DNA of 36,452 nt from a virus: the IMG/VR virus record IMGVR_UViG_3300035659_000060, positions 1 through 36,452 of that record; one strand, given 5' to 3'. The position numbers and the translations under genes were made by a program. The notes under the pieces are model-generated. The model had not been told where the DNA came from and searched no databases. It saw only the letters and a list, made by a program, of their open reading frames with translations. Within the stretch, counting starts at the first letter, position 1; each line of letters opens with the position of its first letter. This document shows positions 16,495-24,277 of the stretch, piece by piece.

Positions 16495-16839
16495 TCATTC
16501 CTCCTTGGCCTCTATGAGATCCTCAGCCGGCTTCGTAGCCTGATACGCGATCAGGGATGCGATGTACTGCGCTTCCTTCTCGGCCCTTGCGGGCTTGAGC
16601 CCCTCGACGGCCTTTATCTTCGCATCTGCGGCCGCTCCGGGATCCTTGCCCGCTGCATCGAGCGTGTCCTGGATCGCTTTTGCGTCCTTGGGCTTGACCT
16701 CGATGTAGATGGGGTCGTCCACGAACAGGTCGTCGAAGATGTCCTCGACCATGAACGGAACACCCCACTTGATCGGGTGCGGGAATTGGACCTTCATGCA
16801 TTCTGTTGCTCCTCCGACATAGACATATATTTTCGGCAT
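16495..16839 (-). CDS. Hypothetical tail-module protein
   Basis: The product is 114 residues: a beta-rich N-terminal half (MPKIYVYVGGATECMKVQFP; PIYIEVKPKD) and a helical alanine/lysine-rich C-terminal half. It sits one base from the tail tube gene, so it is co-translated with it. Similar small proteins are found beside tube genes, but no family is recognised. The cysteine in its first strand is single. Confidence 0.55.
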   Translation of the reverse strand: MPKIYVYVGGATECMKVQFPHPIKWGVPFMVEDIFDDLFVDDPIYIEVKPKDAKAIQDTLDAAGKDPGAAADAKIKAVEGLKPARAEKEAQYIASLIAYQATKPAEDLIEAKEE

Positions 16840-16851
16840 TCTTCTTCCTCC

Positions 16852-19149
16852 TCAGATTGTCGTTGACTTCCGATATTGAGCTTCGAGCAGTACGAAATGG
16901 AGCGTGACATCGCCATGTGCGACCGGCGGGCCTTTGATGAACTCGGAGAAGGTGATGATGGTGCCGCCGTTGACGAGGGCCTTGTGGTTGTCGGCGAGCA
17001 ATTCAGCTTCGATTTCTTCCGCGAGGTCCACGGCGAGCTTCTGGTCCTTGCTCGGCGAATGGCCCATGACATAGACCTGGAACTCGATACCGATAAGAGC
17101 GTCCTGGAAGTCGCCGCTCATCCCATCGACATCCAAGGGAGCGCGGGAGATGCCGACGAAGACGCCGGCCTTGTACTGGGACGCGAAGAACTCGGGGAAG
17201 GTTCTTGTTCCGTACTCGATGGCGTTGTCGAAGAGAGCGGAGAGGTTCGTTTTGGTGGAGGCCGCCAGGATAGTGATAATATCCGTGGCGACGGTGTTCC
17301 TTCCGACCGCTACGGATGCGCCCGAGGTGTCGAAGACGAGAACGGCATTGATGCAATCGATGTGGGCTCCTACAGCCATGTTGGTGAAGTAGAGGTACGG
17401 TACTGAGGTTCCTACGCCTTGGATGGCTCCCGTTCCGGTTATCGTACCTGAATGGGCTCCGGGGGTGTTCACGGTCGCGGAGTTGTCGAGTAAGAGCGAG
17501 CCGTAGACGATGAGGGTTCCGGAGCAGGTGGAGTTTGATACGAATATCACGTGACCGTTGAGGTTGACCTGGAGGTTGGCGTTCGCGGCGACGGCGAAAC
17601 CCGCGGAGGAGACGCAGTAATCGGAGAAGGTGATGGTGTCGAGGGCAACGACGGAGACGCCATCCACGGTGACATTGTTCAGAGCGATGGTCTTGCCGGT
17701 GCCGGGAGTCGTGATGGTGAACTGAATGTCCACCTTGGAGAAGGTGCAGGAGGACCAGGTCCAGGTCCCGGTGTTGGCGAGCACCGTGGTCGTGGCGGAC
17801 CCGCCGCTGATGACGGTGCCCGCGCCCATCGTGAAGGTGCTGCCGTTGCTGAATGTCTTACTGGCGGCCAGGTTCAGCGTCACGGCCGCCGAGGTCGTGC
17901 AGGTGAATGTATGGGTGGCGCTGATGGTGAAGTTCTGGAGGTTACAGTCTCCCGTGATATTCAAGGCACCCGCATAATGGCCACCGTAGTCAGTCGTGAG
18001 ATTGTACTGTATGTCGAGCCATTTCAGATTTGCTACGGCATTGGTGCCCGCCCATTGAAATCCAGTATTCCCCGAACTTGTCACGACGCATTTGTATGAC
18101 ACACTTGCGCTCTGAAATGTCACGCCACCAGTAATTTTGAAATCGATATAACCGCTGTTCATTACTATCGTGGCAGCAGCGGAAGTCGTGCCCATCGTGA
18201 CTGTACAGACTCCTTGTGCTTCCCAATAATTAGGCCCGTTGATTGTTAGGTTGTGTTCTATGGTTATGTTCTCATCATAATAGCAGCTTACCGTCAGAAT
18301 ATCATAGAATACGGCACCACCCGGATGAATGCTCCCGACACCGGATATTACATTTAACTTTCCATTGTCGTGATGATAGTCACCGTTAATATCCATAAGG
18401 CAAGCGCCAGCATTCCCAAATTTGAATTCCCCTGCTCCATTTGGAGCGTATACTGCTCCTCCGACCGCCAAAACAAAAGTGTTAGTTTGTATCCAGGTCC
18501 ATGCCACATTTACACCCAATGTCCCGCCGTTGTTGATGGTGTTGGCGCCGTCGAACTGAAACACGCTCGTCGCCGACGGTATGACTGACCCGCTGATTGA
18601 AGACGCTCCCCCGACCAAGATGTCCCCGCCGGCGTCCATCGTCAGAACGCAGGAAGCGTTCGATGTGAAGGTCCCCGCCGTTATCGTTATGCTCCCGCTC
18701 CCAACTGATTTGTCGATGATGAGGGATTTCGTGGCCAGCGAAACCGTGTCCCCGCTCGCGAGGTCCGTCCCGCCTCCGTCCATGTTGTCGGCGGTGGGCG
18801 CGGCCTTGGTGTTGCCGTCCACCCAGGCGGTCATGCCGGCGACGAATGGGATGAGGTGATGCTGGCCCAGGACCTGGACGAGGACCATGAGGGCCACGAT
18901 GCCGGCCACGGCGCAGGCCGTCCGCCTCCGCAAGTACCAGGGCGTGTAGATTTTAAGTCCGCCGCCCTCGGTCTGGACCTTCCGTTGGTTCCATCTCATT
19001 TTGAAAGGCCTGGTCCGGTCAATGCGCCTGAGTTCGAGCCGGAGTTTGATGGCGTCCAGGACCGGGAGCTCAAGCCGGCGGGTCGGCGCCTTCGAGACCG
19101 TGGTGGATACCTGCTGGCAGAGGAATAGGAGGAGCAGGATGGGTATCAT
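16852..19149 (-). CDS. Fusion: N-terminal anchor, long beta-helix, tail-terminator-like domain
   Basis: The product is 765 residues from ATG 19149, which overlaps the upstream stop as ATGA; the longer frame to 19305 is not protein-like. Residues 1-12 and about 77-95 (ACAVAGIVALMVLVQVL) are hydrophobic. About 125-630 is a repetitive T/N/G/V-rich sequence with regular strand phrases, as in right-handed beta-helices. About 634-765 (LFDNAIEYGTRTFPEFFAS, then IGIEFQVYVMG) looks like a tail terminator, in the correct genomic place. No ATG or GTG stands at the junction except ATG in TNMAVGAH. Bases about 18000-18500 are visibly richer in A+T. Confidence 0.65.
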   Translation of the reverse strand: MIPILLLLFLCQQVSTTVSKAPTRRLELPVLDAIKLRLELRRIDRTRPFKMRWNQRKVQTEGGGLKIYTPWYLRRRTACAVAGIVALMVLVQVLGQHHLIPFVAGMTAWVDGNTKAAPTADNMDGGGTDLASGDTVSLATKSLIIDKSVGSGSITITAGTFTSNASCVLTMDAGGDILVGGASSISGSVIPSATSVFQFDGANTINNGGTLGVNVAWTWIQTNTFVLAVGGAVYAPNGAGEFKFGNAGACLMDINGDYHHDNGKLNVISGVGSIHPGGAVFYDILTVSCYYDENITIEHNLTINGPNYWEAQGVCTVTMGTTSAAATIVMNSGYIDFKITGGVTFQSASVSYKCVVTSSGNTGFQWAGTNAVANLKWLDIQYNLTTDYGGHYAGALNITGDCNLQNFTISATHTFTCTTSAAVTLNLAASKTFSNGSTFTMGAGTVISGGSATTTVLANTGTWTWSSCTFSKVDIQFTITTPGTGKTIALNNVTVDGVSVVALDTITFSDYCVSSAGFAVAANANLQVNLNGHVIFVSNSTCSGTLIVYGSLLLDNSATVNTPGAHSGTITGTGAIQGVGTSVPYLYFTNMAVGAHIDCINAVLVFDTSGASVAVGRNTVATDIITILAASTKTNLSALFDNAIEYGTRTFPEFFASQYKAGVFVGISRAPLDVDGMSGDFQDALIGIEFQVYVMGHSPSKDQKLAVDLAEEIEAELLADNHKALVNGGTIITFSEFIKGPPVAHGDVTLHFVLLEAQYRKSTTI

Positions 19150-19580
19150 TTGCCCTCCTTGAGCGCGGCCTCGGCGCAGGCCATGACAATGCCCGGCTGC
19201 CGGGCCAGGAGCATCGTCTTGGCCCAGATGTGCGCCGGCCGGGCCCGGACCCTTCTGCCGGTGTCGTGGCCCCAGGCGATATTCCTGTGGCCCCCGTAGA
19301 CCCACTTGGCGTAGTAGACGGTGGGGCCGACTATGAAACCATCGGGGAGTTTGAAGATGTCGATGCCTGTGACCAGGTCCCCGGACTGGCGTTCAATATA
19401 CGGCGAAGACGAGAACTGCACCATGAGCGTTCTCGCCTGGAGCGCCATGGTCTGGTTGTAGAGTTCGAGGAACCGGGGGATGCGCTCGGCCCTGATCGAT
19501 GTGATCACCCGCATGGCCTCGTCGATGTCCACCTTCATGACGAACAGCGGATTTGTTGCTGAAGGTGGAGCGGTCGTCAT
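19146..19580 (-). CDS. Tail completion protein (HK97 gp10-like)
   Basis: The product is 144 residues. The helical segment FLELYNQTMALQARTLM is followed by GPTVYYAKWVYGGHRNIAWG, the turn-rich core common to gp10-like neck proteins (Y-A-x-W/V-x-x-G). It lies between the connector genes and the terminator-like gene, matching the neck module. It overlaps the following gene by four bases. The family assignment is moderate; the role in joining head and tail follows from position. Confidence 0.65.
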   Translation of the reverse strand: MTTAPPSATNPLFVMKVDIDEAMRVITSIRAERIPRFLELYNQTMALQARTLMVQFSSSPYIERQSGDLVTGIDIFKLPDGFIVGPTVYYAKWVYGGHRNIAWGHDTGRRVRARPAHIWAKTMLLARQPGIVMACAEAALKEGK

Positions 19581-19772
19581 CTATCTCCTCGAGGGGCAGT
19601 TCTTGTTCGTGATGACCACGGGCTGCCCGTCCCTGGCCCCACACTGTTCCTTGAGTTCGTCGTCCCACTTGACCCCGCCCGGGAAGCGCTGGCGGCCGCC
19701 GATGTGCCGGACCTGGCGCTGCATGAACTGGCCGAAGTCCATGCCTATCTTTCTCCCACGGAACATGACCAC
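19581..19772 (-). CDS. Small basic neck-module protein
   Basis: The product is 63 residues, basic, with MDFGQFMQRQVRHIGGR and two distant cysteines. It abuts the adaptor gene upstream and the gp10-like gene downstream with no gap, so it belongs to the neck genes. It is shorter than a typical head-tail stopper and no motif is recognised. It could be a reduced stopper or a small accessory protein. Confidence 0.5.
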   Translation of the reverse strand: MVMFRGRKIGMDFGQFMQRQVRHIGGRQRFPGGVKWDDELKEQCGARDGQPVVITNKNCPSRR

Positions 19773-20201
19773 TCAGTCCACCTCGTTGAAAGTGTCGGGT
19801 TCGCTGGCGTCGATTTCGAGTCTCCTGGCGGTGCGGGTGTTGCGGAAGAAGCTTGAGCGGCGGGAACCTGTGGCCCCGTAATGCGAGCCGATGAATGATT
19901 GGAGCATCTGCTCGGCCCTTTCTCGTAGGATGTGCTTCTTGGTCCGTTCGCCCTCAACGGGTTGCGTAGTCTGCTCCTTGAAGAACCCCGCGGCCATGTC
20001 CGCCTCTATCTGGCAGATGAGGTTCGTGTCTCCCGTGCTGAGGCCGGTGAGCGGAATAGCAGGGGCCGTGACGACAAGAATGTTGTTCATGAAGTTGTAG
20101 GCCTTGTCGCGGGCCTCGGTAAGTTCGGTATCGAAATCGCTGTTCGTGGTGGCGATGTTGGCGGCCTGCTTGACCCGGACGAGGTCGGCGTTGTAGGCCA
20201 T
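19773..20201 (-). CDS. Head-tail adaptor (gp6-like connector)
   Basis: The product is 142 residues from ATG 20201, which overlaps the previous stop as TGATG; an upstream start at 20216 adds five residues. It is mainly helical: VRVKQAANIATTNSDFDTEL, then INLICQ-like helices (NLICQIEADMAAGFFKEQTT) and HILRERAEQMLQSFIGSHYG. This fits the four-helix adaptor proteins placed under the portal. The location after capsid genes and before neck completion genes supports it. Confidence 0.65.
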   Translation of the reverse strand: MAYNADLVRVKQAANIATTNSDFDTELTEARDKAYNFMNNILVVTAPAIPLTGLSTGDTNLICQIEADMAAGFFKEQTTQPVEGERTKKHILRERAEQMLQSFIGSHYGATGSRRSSFFRNTRTARRLEIDASEPDTFNEVD

Positions 20202-20950
20202 CAGGTCGCACCCCACTGTTTCAGTAGTTCGAGCGCCTTATCGAGGTAGGCACTATCGCCGAGGAGTTTCTCTATCTCCGCATCCAGGGCCGGCTTGATG
20301 GTTTTATCCCATTCCTGGTCTATCCAGGCCTTGGCGGTGGGATTGGCGTAGAGGGCGTCGAGGCTATGGATGAGCCCTTTCAAGAATGCCGTTGGGCTCT
20401 CCTTTCGATAATATTTGTCCCAGAACCAAGCAGTGAGAATTATGGCCATCCCAGACCAACCAATTACGATGAGCAGGTGATCCACTGGTGCCGGATGCCA
20501 GGATGCCTCGTTCGCTTCCTCCGCGGTCTGGTTGTGGGTCGTGTTGTTGGTCGATTCCGCACCTGCGACTATGACGAATCCGCCGGTGGTGGCGTATTTG
20601 ACGATGCTTCCCCCCGCGGCGGCGATCACGAGGATTATAGCGATGAAAGTGAGGAACTTGAAGAACTTGTCCCAGGGGATTCTACCCTGGACTTCGAGAC
20701 CCGAGATGTCCCCTTCACCGTTCGAGCTGGAGAGGCATGCGGTGCCCTTGCTCCCTGTCGCCGGCGTTGGGTGGGCCTGAGCTATGGGTGAGGAGCAGTG
20801 CGTCTGGAAGAGCTTGGCCTGGTGCTCCTGAGCGATTGCGACCAGGTCCACTTTCCTGGCGACGAGCGCCAGGACCCGCGGCTGGTCTTGCTTCGCCTTC
20901 TCGTAGTAGGCCTGGAACTTCGTATCCTCGTCTATGATTGTGTCTGACAT
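20201..20950 (-). CDS. Two-TM membrane protein in the head module
   Basis: The product is 249 residues. TM1 is about 97-118 (FLTFIAIILVIAAAGG) and TM2 about 158-177 (LLIVIGWSGMAIILTAWFW). The 40-residue loop between them holds N-glycosylation sequons (NNTT and NQT, 135-142), suggesting it faces outside. The N-terminal 95 residues and the C-terminal helical tail (about 195-249) would be cytoplasmic. It lies between the capsid genes and the adaptor, where membrane proteins are not expected. It might anchor assembly to the membrane, or be an inserted exclusion gene. No family is recognised. Confidence 0.65.
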   Translation of the reverse strand: MSDTIIDEDTKFQAYYEKAKQDQPRVLALVARKVDLVAIAQEHQAKLFQTHCSSPIAQAHPTPATGSKGTACLSSSNGEGDISGLEVQGRIPWDKFFKFLTFIAIILVIAAAGGSIVKYATTGGFVIVAGAESTNNTTHNQTAEEANEASWHPAPVDHLLIVIGWSGMAIILTAWFWDKYYRKESPTAFLKGLIHSLDALYANPTAKAWIDQEWDKTIKPALDAEIEKLLGDSAYLDKALELLKQWGAT

Positions 20951-21011
20951 TTATCCGGTCTCCTTTCCTTGACGGCCCATTCGGGTCGAAAAAAGATAAA
21001 GGTCGCCCGCG

Positions 21012-21326
21012 TTAGCGGACGACACGCTTTGCGACTTTCCCGGGCGGGATGTGCCTCACCTGGTTCTGGGCGAGCAAGGCTTGGACTTCCGGCGTGATTT
21101 CGGCATTGACATCGTAGACATTCGGGAATGGGCATTCCATGTTCGCCCGCACCTGTGCCTCGGCTTCCGGGGGAACATTATTTTCCATTGCATCCCGGTT
21201 GAACCGCAGGTTCACCGTGTTTCCCTTGCCGTCCTTGTAGGTCGCCTGGAACTCTTTCGCCTCGTCGATGAGACGCACCCTGAGCGGGTTCTTCTCCGCC
21301 TGTATATTTTTCTTTTCCTCCTGCAT
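21012..21326 (-). CDS. Small protein following the capsid gene
   Basis: The product is 104 residues from ATG 21326, with a strong TAGGAGGTC ribosome site; the longer frame to 21818 is antisense noise within the capsid gene. The N-terminal half is charged (MQEEKKNIQAEKNPLRVRL), followed by TYKDGKGNTVNLRFNRDAME and a C-terminal basic end (HIPPGKVAKRVVR). Its place right after the capsid gene suggests a head accessory protein. Function is unknown. Confidence 0.6.
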   Translation of the reverse strand: MQEEKKNIQAEKNPLRVRLIDEAKEFQATYKDGKGNTVNLRFNRDAMENNVPPEAEAQVRANMECPFPNVYDVNAEITPEVQALLAQNQVRHIPPGKVAKRVVR

Positions 21327-21409
21327 TGACCTCCTACCTGTCCCTTCGGACTGTGAAAGAGGAGAGGGTGGTTTCCCGCCCCCTCCGGATGGTGGTGTCT
21401 TGTCCTCCT

Positions 21410-22297
21410 CTATGCGCCGGTGATCTTGCCGACCGAGTTCGCCTGGAACACGACCGGGGCCACGCGCTCGTAGACCTGGCCCTGTATCCAGTGGTCGATG
21501 TTCATGTCGAAGAACTCGACCGTGATGTCCTCCGCGACCGTGAGGACGGAGTTCGGATCGCCCGGCTGCATGATGATGGGAGTCCCATGGGTCATGCTCG
21601 GGTCCCCGATGACCTTCTGGATCGGAAGGCCTGCGAGGATGAGTTCGAGCTGGCTCCGTGCGCTGCCGCCCGCGACGACTTCGCGCTTCCTCATCTCGCC
21701 GAGGTTTATCGGGTCCACGGCCATGATGTATGGCCCCATGAATCCGTCCGCCTCGTTGAGGGCGATGAGGTTGTTGGAGTCCTCGTAGGGTATCGCGGTG
21801 CCCGGAACTGCGGACCACACGGACGACGCGGCTTGGCTGTTGCCCGCTGCGCCCAGAAGTCCGTTGACGACCGGGTAGGTCGCGCCGTTGTAGATGAGGT
21901 CGTTCTCACCCTCGCTGACCTGCCTGGCGGCGCTCTTGGCGCTCCGCTCCTTGGCGTTGGACTTTGCGAAGAGGTCCGTGGTGTATATCTCGAAGGGGCG
22001 CCGCAACATCGGGATGGGCACCAGGGTCTGGAGGGTCTCCTTCAGCTCGTCCTTGGTGAGGGCGCTCGTGCGCCGTCCGCCGATGATGGCGTCCTGCATC
22101 TGGGTCTCCAGCCAGAACCCGAAGAACTCCGCGTTCTTCTCGACGAGGTTGATGGGCAGGAACTCCCTGCCGCGAAGGTTCGGGAGAACCGTCTCGGTGA
22201 TGTCCTGCTTGAGGGCGCGGATGTCGTCCTGGGTCATGATGCTGTTGAGACCGCTCCGGATGGCGCGGTCCGAGAACACATGGCGTATGTCTTTCAT
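21410..22297 (-). CDS. Major capsid protein (HK97 fold, encapsulin-like)
   Basis: The product is 295 residues. The N-terminal helix and TETVLPNLRGREFLPINLV match the N-arm region of linocin/encapsulin-related HK97 proteins. IPMLRRPFEIYTTDLFAKSN, GAARQ-like and ADGFMGPYIMAVDPINLGE segments follow in the order of E-loop, P-domain and A-domain. The C terminus ends in PVVFQANSVGKITGA, the usual final strand. The decoration protein and protease genes precede it. The assembled head encloses the genome; about 36 kb would fit a T=7 shell, but that is inference. Confidence 0.85.
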   Translation of the reverse strand: MKDIRHVFSDRAIRSGLNSIMTQDDIRALKQDITETVLPNLRGREFLPINLVEKNAEFFGFWLETQMQDAIIGGRRTSALTKDELKETLQTLVPIPMLRRPFEIYTTDLFAKSNAKERSAKSAARQVSEGENDLIYNGATYPVVNGLLGAAGNSQAASSVWSAVPGTAIPYEDSNNLIALNEADGFMGPYIMAVDPINLGEMRKREVVAGGSARSQLELILAGLPIQKVIGDPSMTHGTPIIMQPGDPNSVLTVAEDITVEFFDMNIDHWIQGQVYERVAPVVFQANSVGKITGA

Positions 22298-22301
22298 GGT
22301 C

Positions 22302-22748
22302 TCACCACAACCTGACGACGACCTTGTCGCCCGAAGCGCCTGCCGTTGTCAGGCACCTGCCCACGCCCGCCTGGATGCCGGCAAACGAGGCGGCTTCCGT
22401 CAGGACGTAGTACACCGTGGTCGTGCCCACGGACACACGCGTTCCCGCCGTGATGGCGGCGTCTGCCTTGACGCAGACGAGCCCATCCATGATCACGGGG
22501 ACCCGGTCCCCGCTCGCGAAGGCGGTCGTTTCGGGCGAGCCGACTGCAAGGGCGCTGTAGTTGAGGTCTGCAACGCCTATGCAGAGGGTATCACCGGAAG
22601 CGGTCACGATGACGCGCTCCACGCCGGCGCCGTACTTCACCAGGTTGCCCGGTGTGATGGCGCCTGCCGCGACGAACTCCGCGACTATGAGGTTGGCCCC
22701 GCACCGGATGGCGGTGGTGGGGACAACTATCGAAGTCTTTTGTGCCAT
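22302..22748 (-). CDS. Head decoration protein
   Basis: The product is 148 residues, all beta, with repeated G/A/V-rich phrases (ITPGNLVKYGAGVERVIVTA; VCVKADAAITAGTRVSVG) typical of DUF2190-like capsid decoration proteins that bind the outside of the shell and stabilise it. It lies between the protease/scaffold and the major capsid gene, four bases before the latter. Its own ATG at 22748 follows the protease stop by about 25 bases. Confidence 0.75.
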   Translation of the reverse strand: MAQKTSIVVPTTAIRCGANLIVAEFVAAGAITPGNLVKYGAGVERVIVTASGDTLCIGVADLNYSALAVGSPETTAFASGDRVPVIMDGLVCVKADAAITAGTRVSVGTTTVYYVLTEAASFAGIQAGVGRCLTTAGASGDKVVVRLW

Positions 22749-22774
22749 GACGTTCTGGTCTCCGTTGTGCCCCT

Positions 22775-24277
22775 CTACTGATGGGGGCTGTCCGCCGTGA
22801 TCGGCTTGAAGCTCAGGGGCTTGTAGAGCTTCTGCGTCGCGGGGATGTCGTCCTCGGCGTTGGCGCCGGGGGCGGGTGCGGTCTTTCCGGCCGGGACCTT
22901 CAACTCTTTCGAGCTGTGGGCCATGGGCGGGGCGGGGGCGTCGGCGGGCGCTGCGTCCTCCGAGCCCAGGGTGTCCACCAGCGCCAGTGAGCGGTCGATC
23001 TCCGCATCGCTGACGCCGGCGAGCTGGTCCTCGGGGAAGATGGCCTTGAAGGTCTCCTCCCCGTAGGACTCCTTGAGCCTGGCGAGCTTCGCCTGCCGTT
23101 CCTCGGCCTTCATCTTCTCTATCTTGGCGATGGCCTCGTCGCCGTCCTTGACCTTCTTGTTGAGGGCCAGGGCGGCGGTCTCCAGGTCCGTCACCTTCTT
23201 CTCGGCGGCGGCCTTGGCGTCCACCAGGGCCTTGACCTCAGCGTTGAGGCCGGCGATGGTGGCGAGGTTCATCTCCTTGACAGAGGGGGCGTTGGATTCC
23301 GGTGTCTTCTTGTCGTCGTTTCCCAAATCTGTAACCTCCTCTTGAGTTGGATGAGAATGAGAGCAGCCGGCGCAGTTGCAGCCGACCTTGTCTTTCGTAT
23401 TGCATCCGATGCCGCAAATCGGGGGGGCGCACTGGGGCTCGAAACCGTCCAGGAGCGCGAGGTGGTAGGGGTTCACATCGAGCTCGAGGTGGTCGTAGTT
23501 CTCGCCCAGCGCTTCGCCGACCTGGTCCTGGTGAGCGTAGAAGTAGCCGATGGAGAGGCACTTGAGCTGGCCGTTCTTCATCTGCTCGATGAGGCGGGTC
23601 TGGTCGTTGCCGGCGCGGTCCTGCTTGAGGACTACGATGTCGGCATTGGCCCTGGCAAGGCCGGCCTTCTCGTCGCCGAAGGCGTTCTCGGTATAGCCGA
23701 TGACCGGGAAATTCTCATCGGCGAGATTGGCGGCGGTCACGCCGACTGTGGTCGGGTCCGGATGGTTGACGACGACGCGCAAGCCGTTGCAGAACGGGAC
23801 CATCTTGCGGACCTCGTCGGCACTCCGGAAGCCCTTGCTCTTGCCGTCGGGCGTGGTGAAGATGCCCTCGGCGGCGATGGGCACCTTGGGGAACCGGACC
23901 CGGTCGCCCTCGTCGACGGCCTCGACATCGTTCAATTTGGCATTTATGCAGACATTACGAGTCTCGAAATCCAAGGCATTCAGGCTCAAATCGTCGATTG
24001 AAGGGAGGGAATCCTTTCCAGAGGCTGGCTCGATCTTTTGATAATCCTCGACACCATATTCCTTGAGCCAGGCCTTGACTTCCGCGATTGTATAGAGCTG
24101 CCTGGGGAACCAGTAGGAATGCGCCTCCATGGTGTCTTTGCCCCGGGGGCGGCCGAGATTAATGATGACGCCGCCTTTCCCACCCTTCGATTTCGGGAGA
24201 AGCTTCCTCCGGATGCTATCTTTCTCGAATGCGCTCTCGGGTCGGACAATGACGACATGATAATTATCGTATGGCAT
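22775..24277 (-). CDS. Prohead protease with scaffold-like C terminus
   Basis: The product is 500 residues from ATG 24277, which shares its A with the portal stop (TAATG). Residues 1-75 (HVVIVRPESAFEKDSIRRKL) form an XkdF-like domain. About 100-285 is a DUF2213-type protease with VVVNHPDP (H172) and LKCLSIGYF (S242), the probable catalytic pair. Residues 283-310 form a cysteine/histidine cluster (C283, C288, C292, C300, C302, C305), unusual in this family. The rest is a coiled-coil scaffold (about 335-425) and a flexible Pro/Ala tail. It probably directs prohead assembly and then removes scaffold. Confidence 0.78.
   Translation of the reverse strand: MPYDNYHVVIVRPESAFEKDSIRRKLLPKSKGGKGGVIINLGRPRGKDTMEAHSYWFPRQLYTIAEVKAWLKEYGVEDYQKIEPASGKDSLPSIDDLSLNALDFETRNVCINAKLNDVEAVDEGDRVRFPKVPIAAEGIFTTPDGKSKGFRSADEVRKMVPFCNGLRVVVNHPDPTTVGVTAANLADENFPVIGYTENAFGDEKAGLARANADIVVLKQDRAGNDQTRLIEQMKNGQLKCLSIGYFYAHQDQVGEALGENYDHLELDVNPYHLALLDGFEPQCAPPICGIGCNTKDKVGCNCAGCSHSHPTQEEVTDLGNDDKKTPESNAPSVKEMNLATIAGLNAEVKALVDAKAAAEKKVTDLETAALALNKKVKDGDEAIAKIEKMKAEERQAKLARLKESYGEETFKAIFPEDQLAGVSDAEIDRSLALVDTLGSEDAAPADAPAPPMAHSSKELKVPAGKTAPAPGANAEDDIPATQKLYKPLSFKPITADSPHQ

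Noticed and set aside
19150-19305. 52-codon N-terminal extension of the beta-helix/terminator gene
   Set aside because: It overlaps the gp10-like gene in another frame and is Gly/Pro/Arg noise. ATG 19149 makes an ATGA overlap followed by a hydrophobic start.
21326-22315. Plus-strand frame of 329 codons opposite the capsid gene
   Set aside because: This is antisense of the major capsid gene; its composition is that of a reverse-complement shadow.
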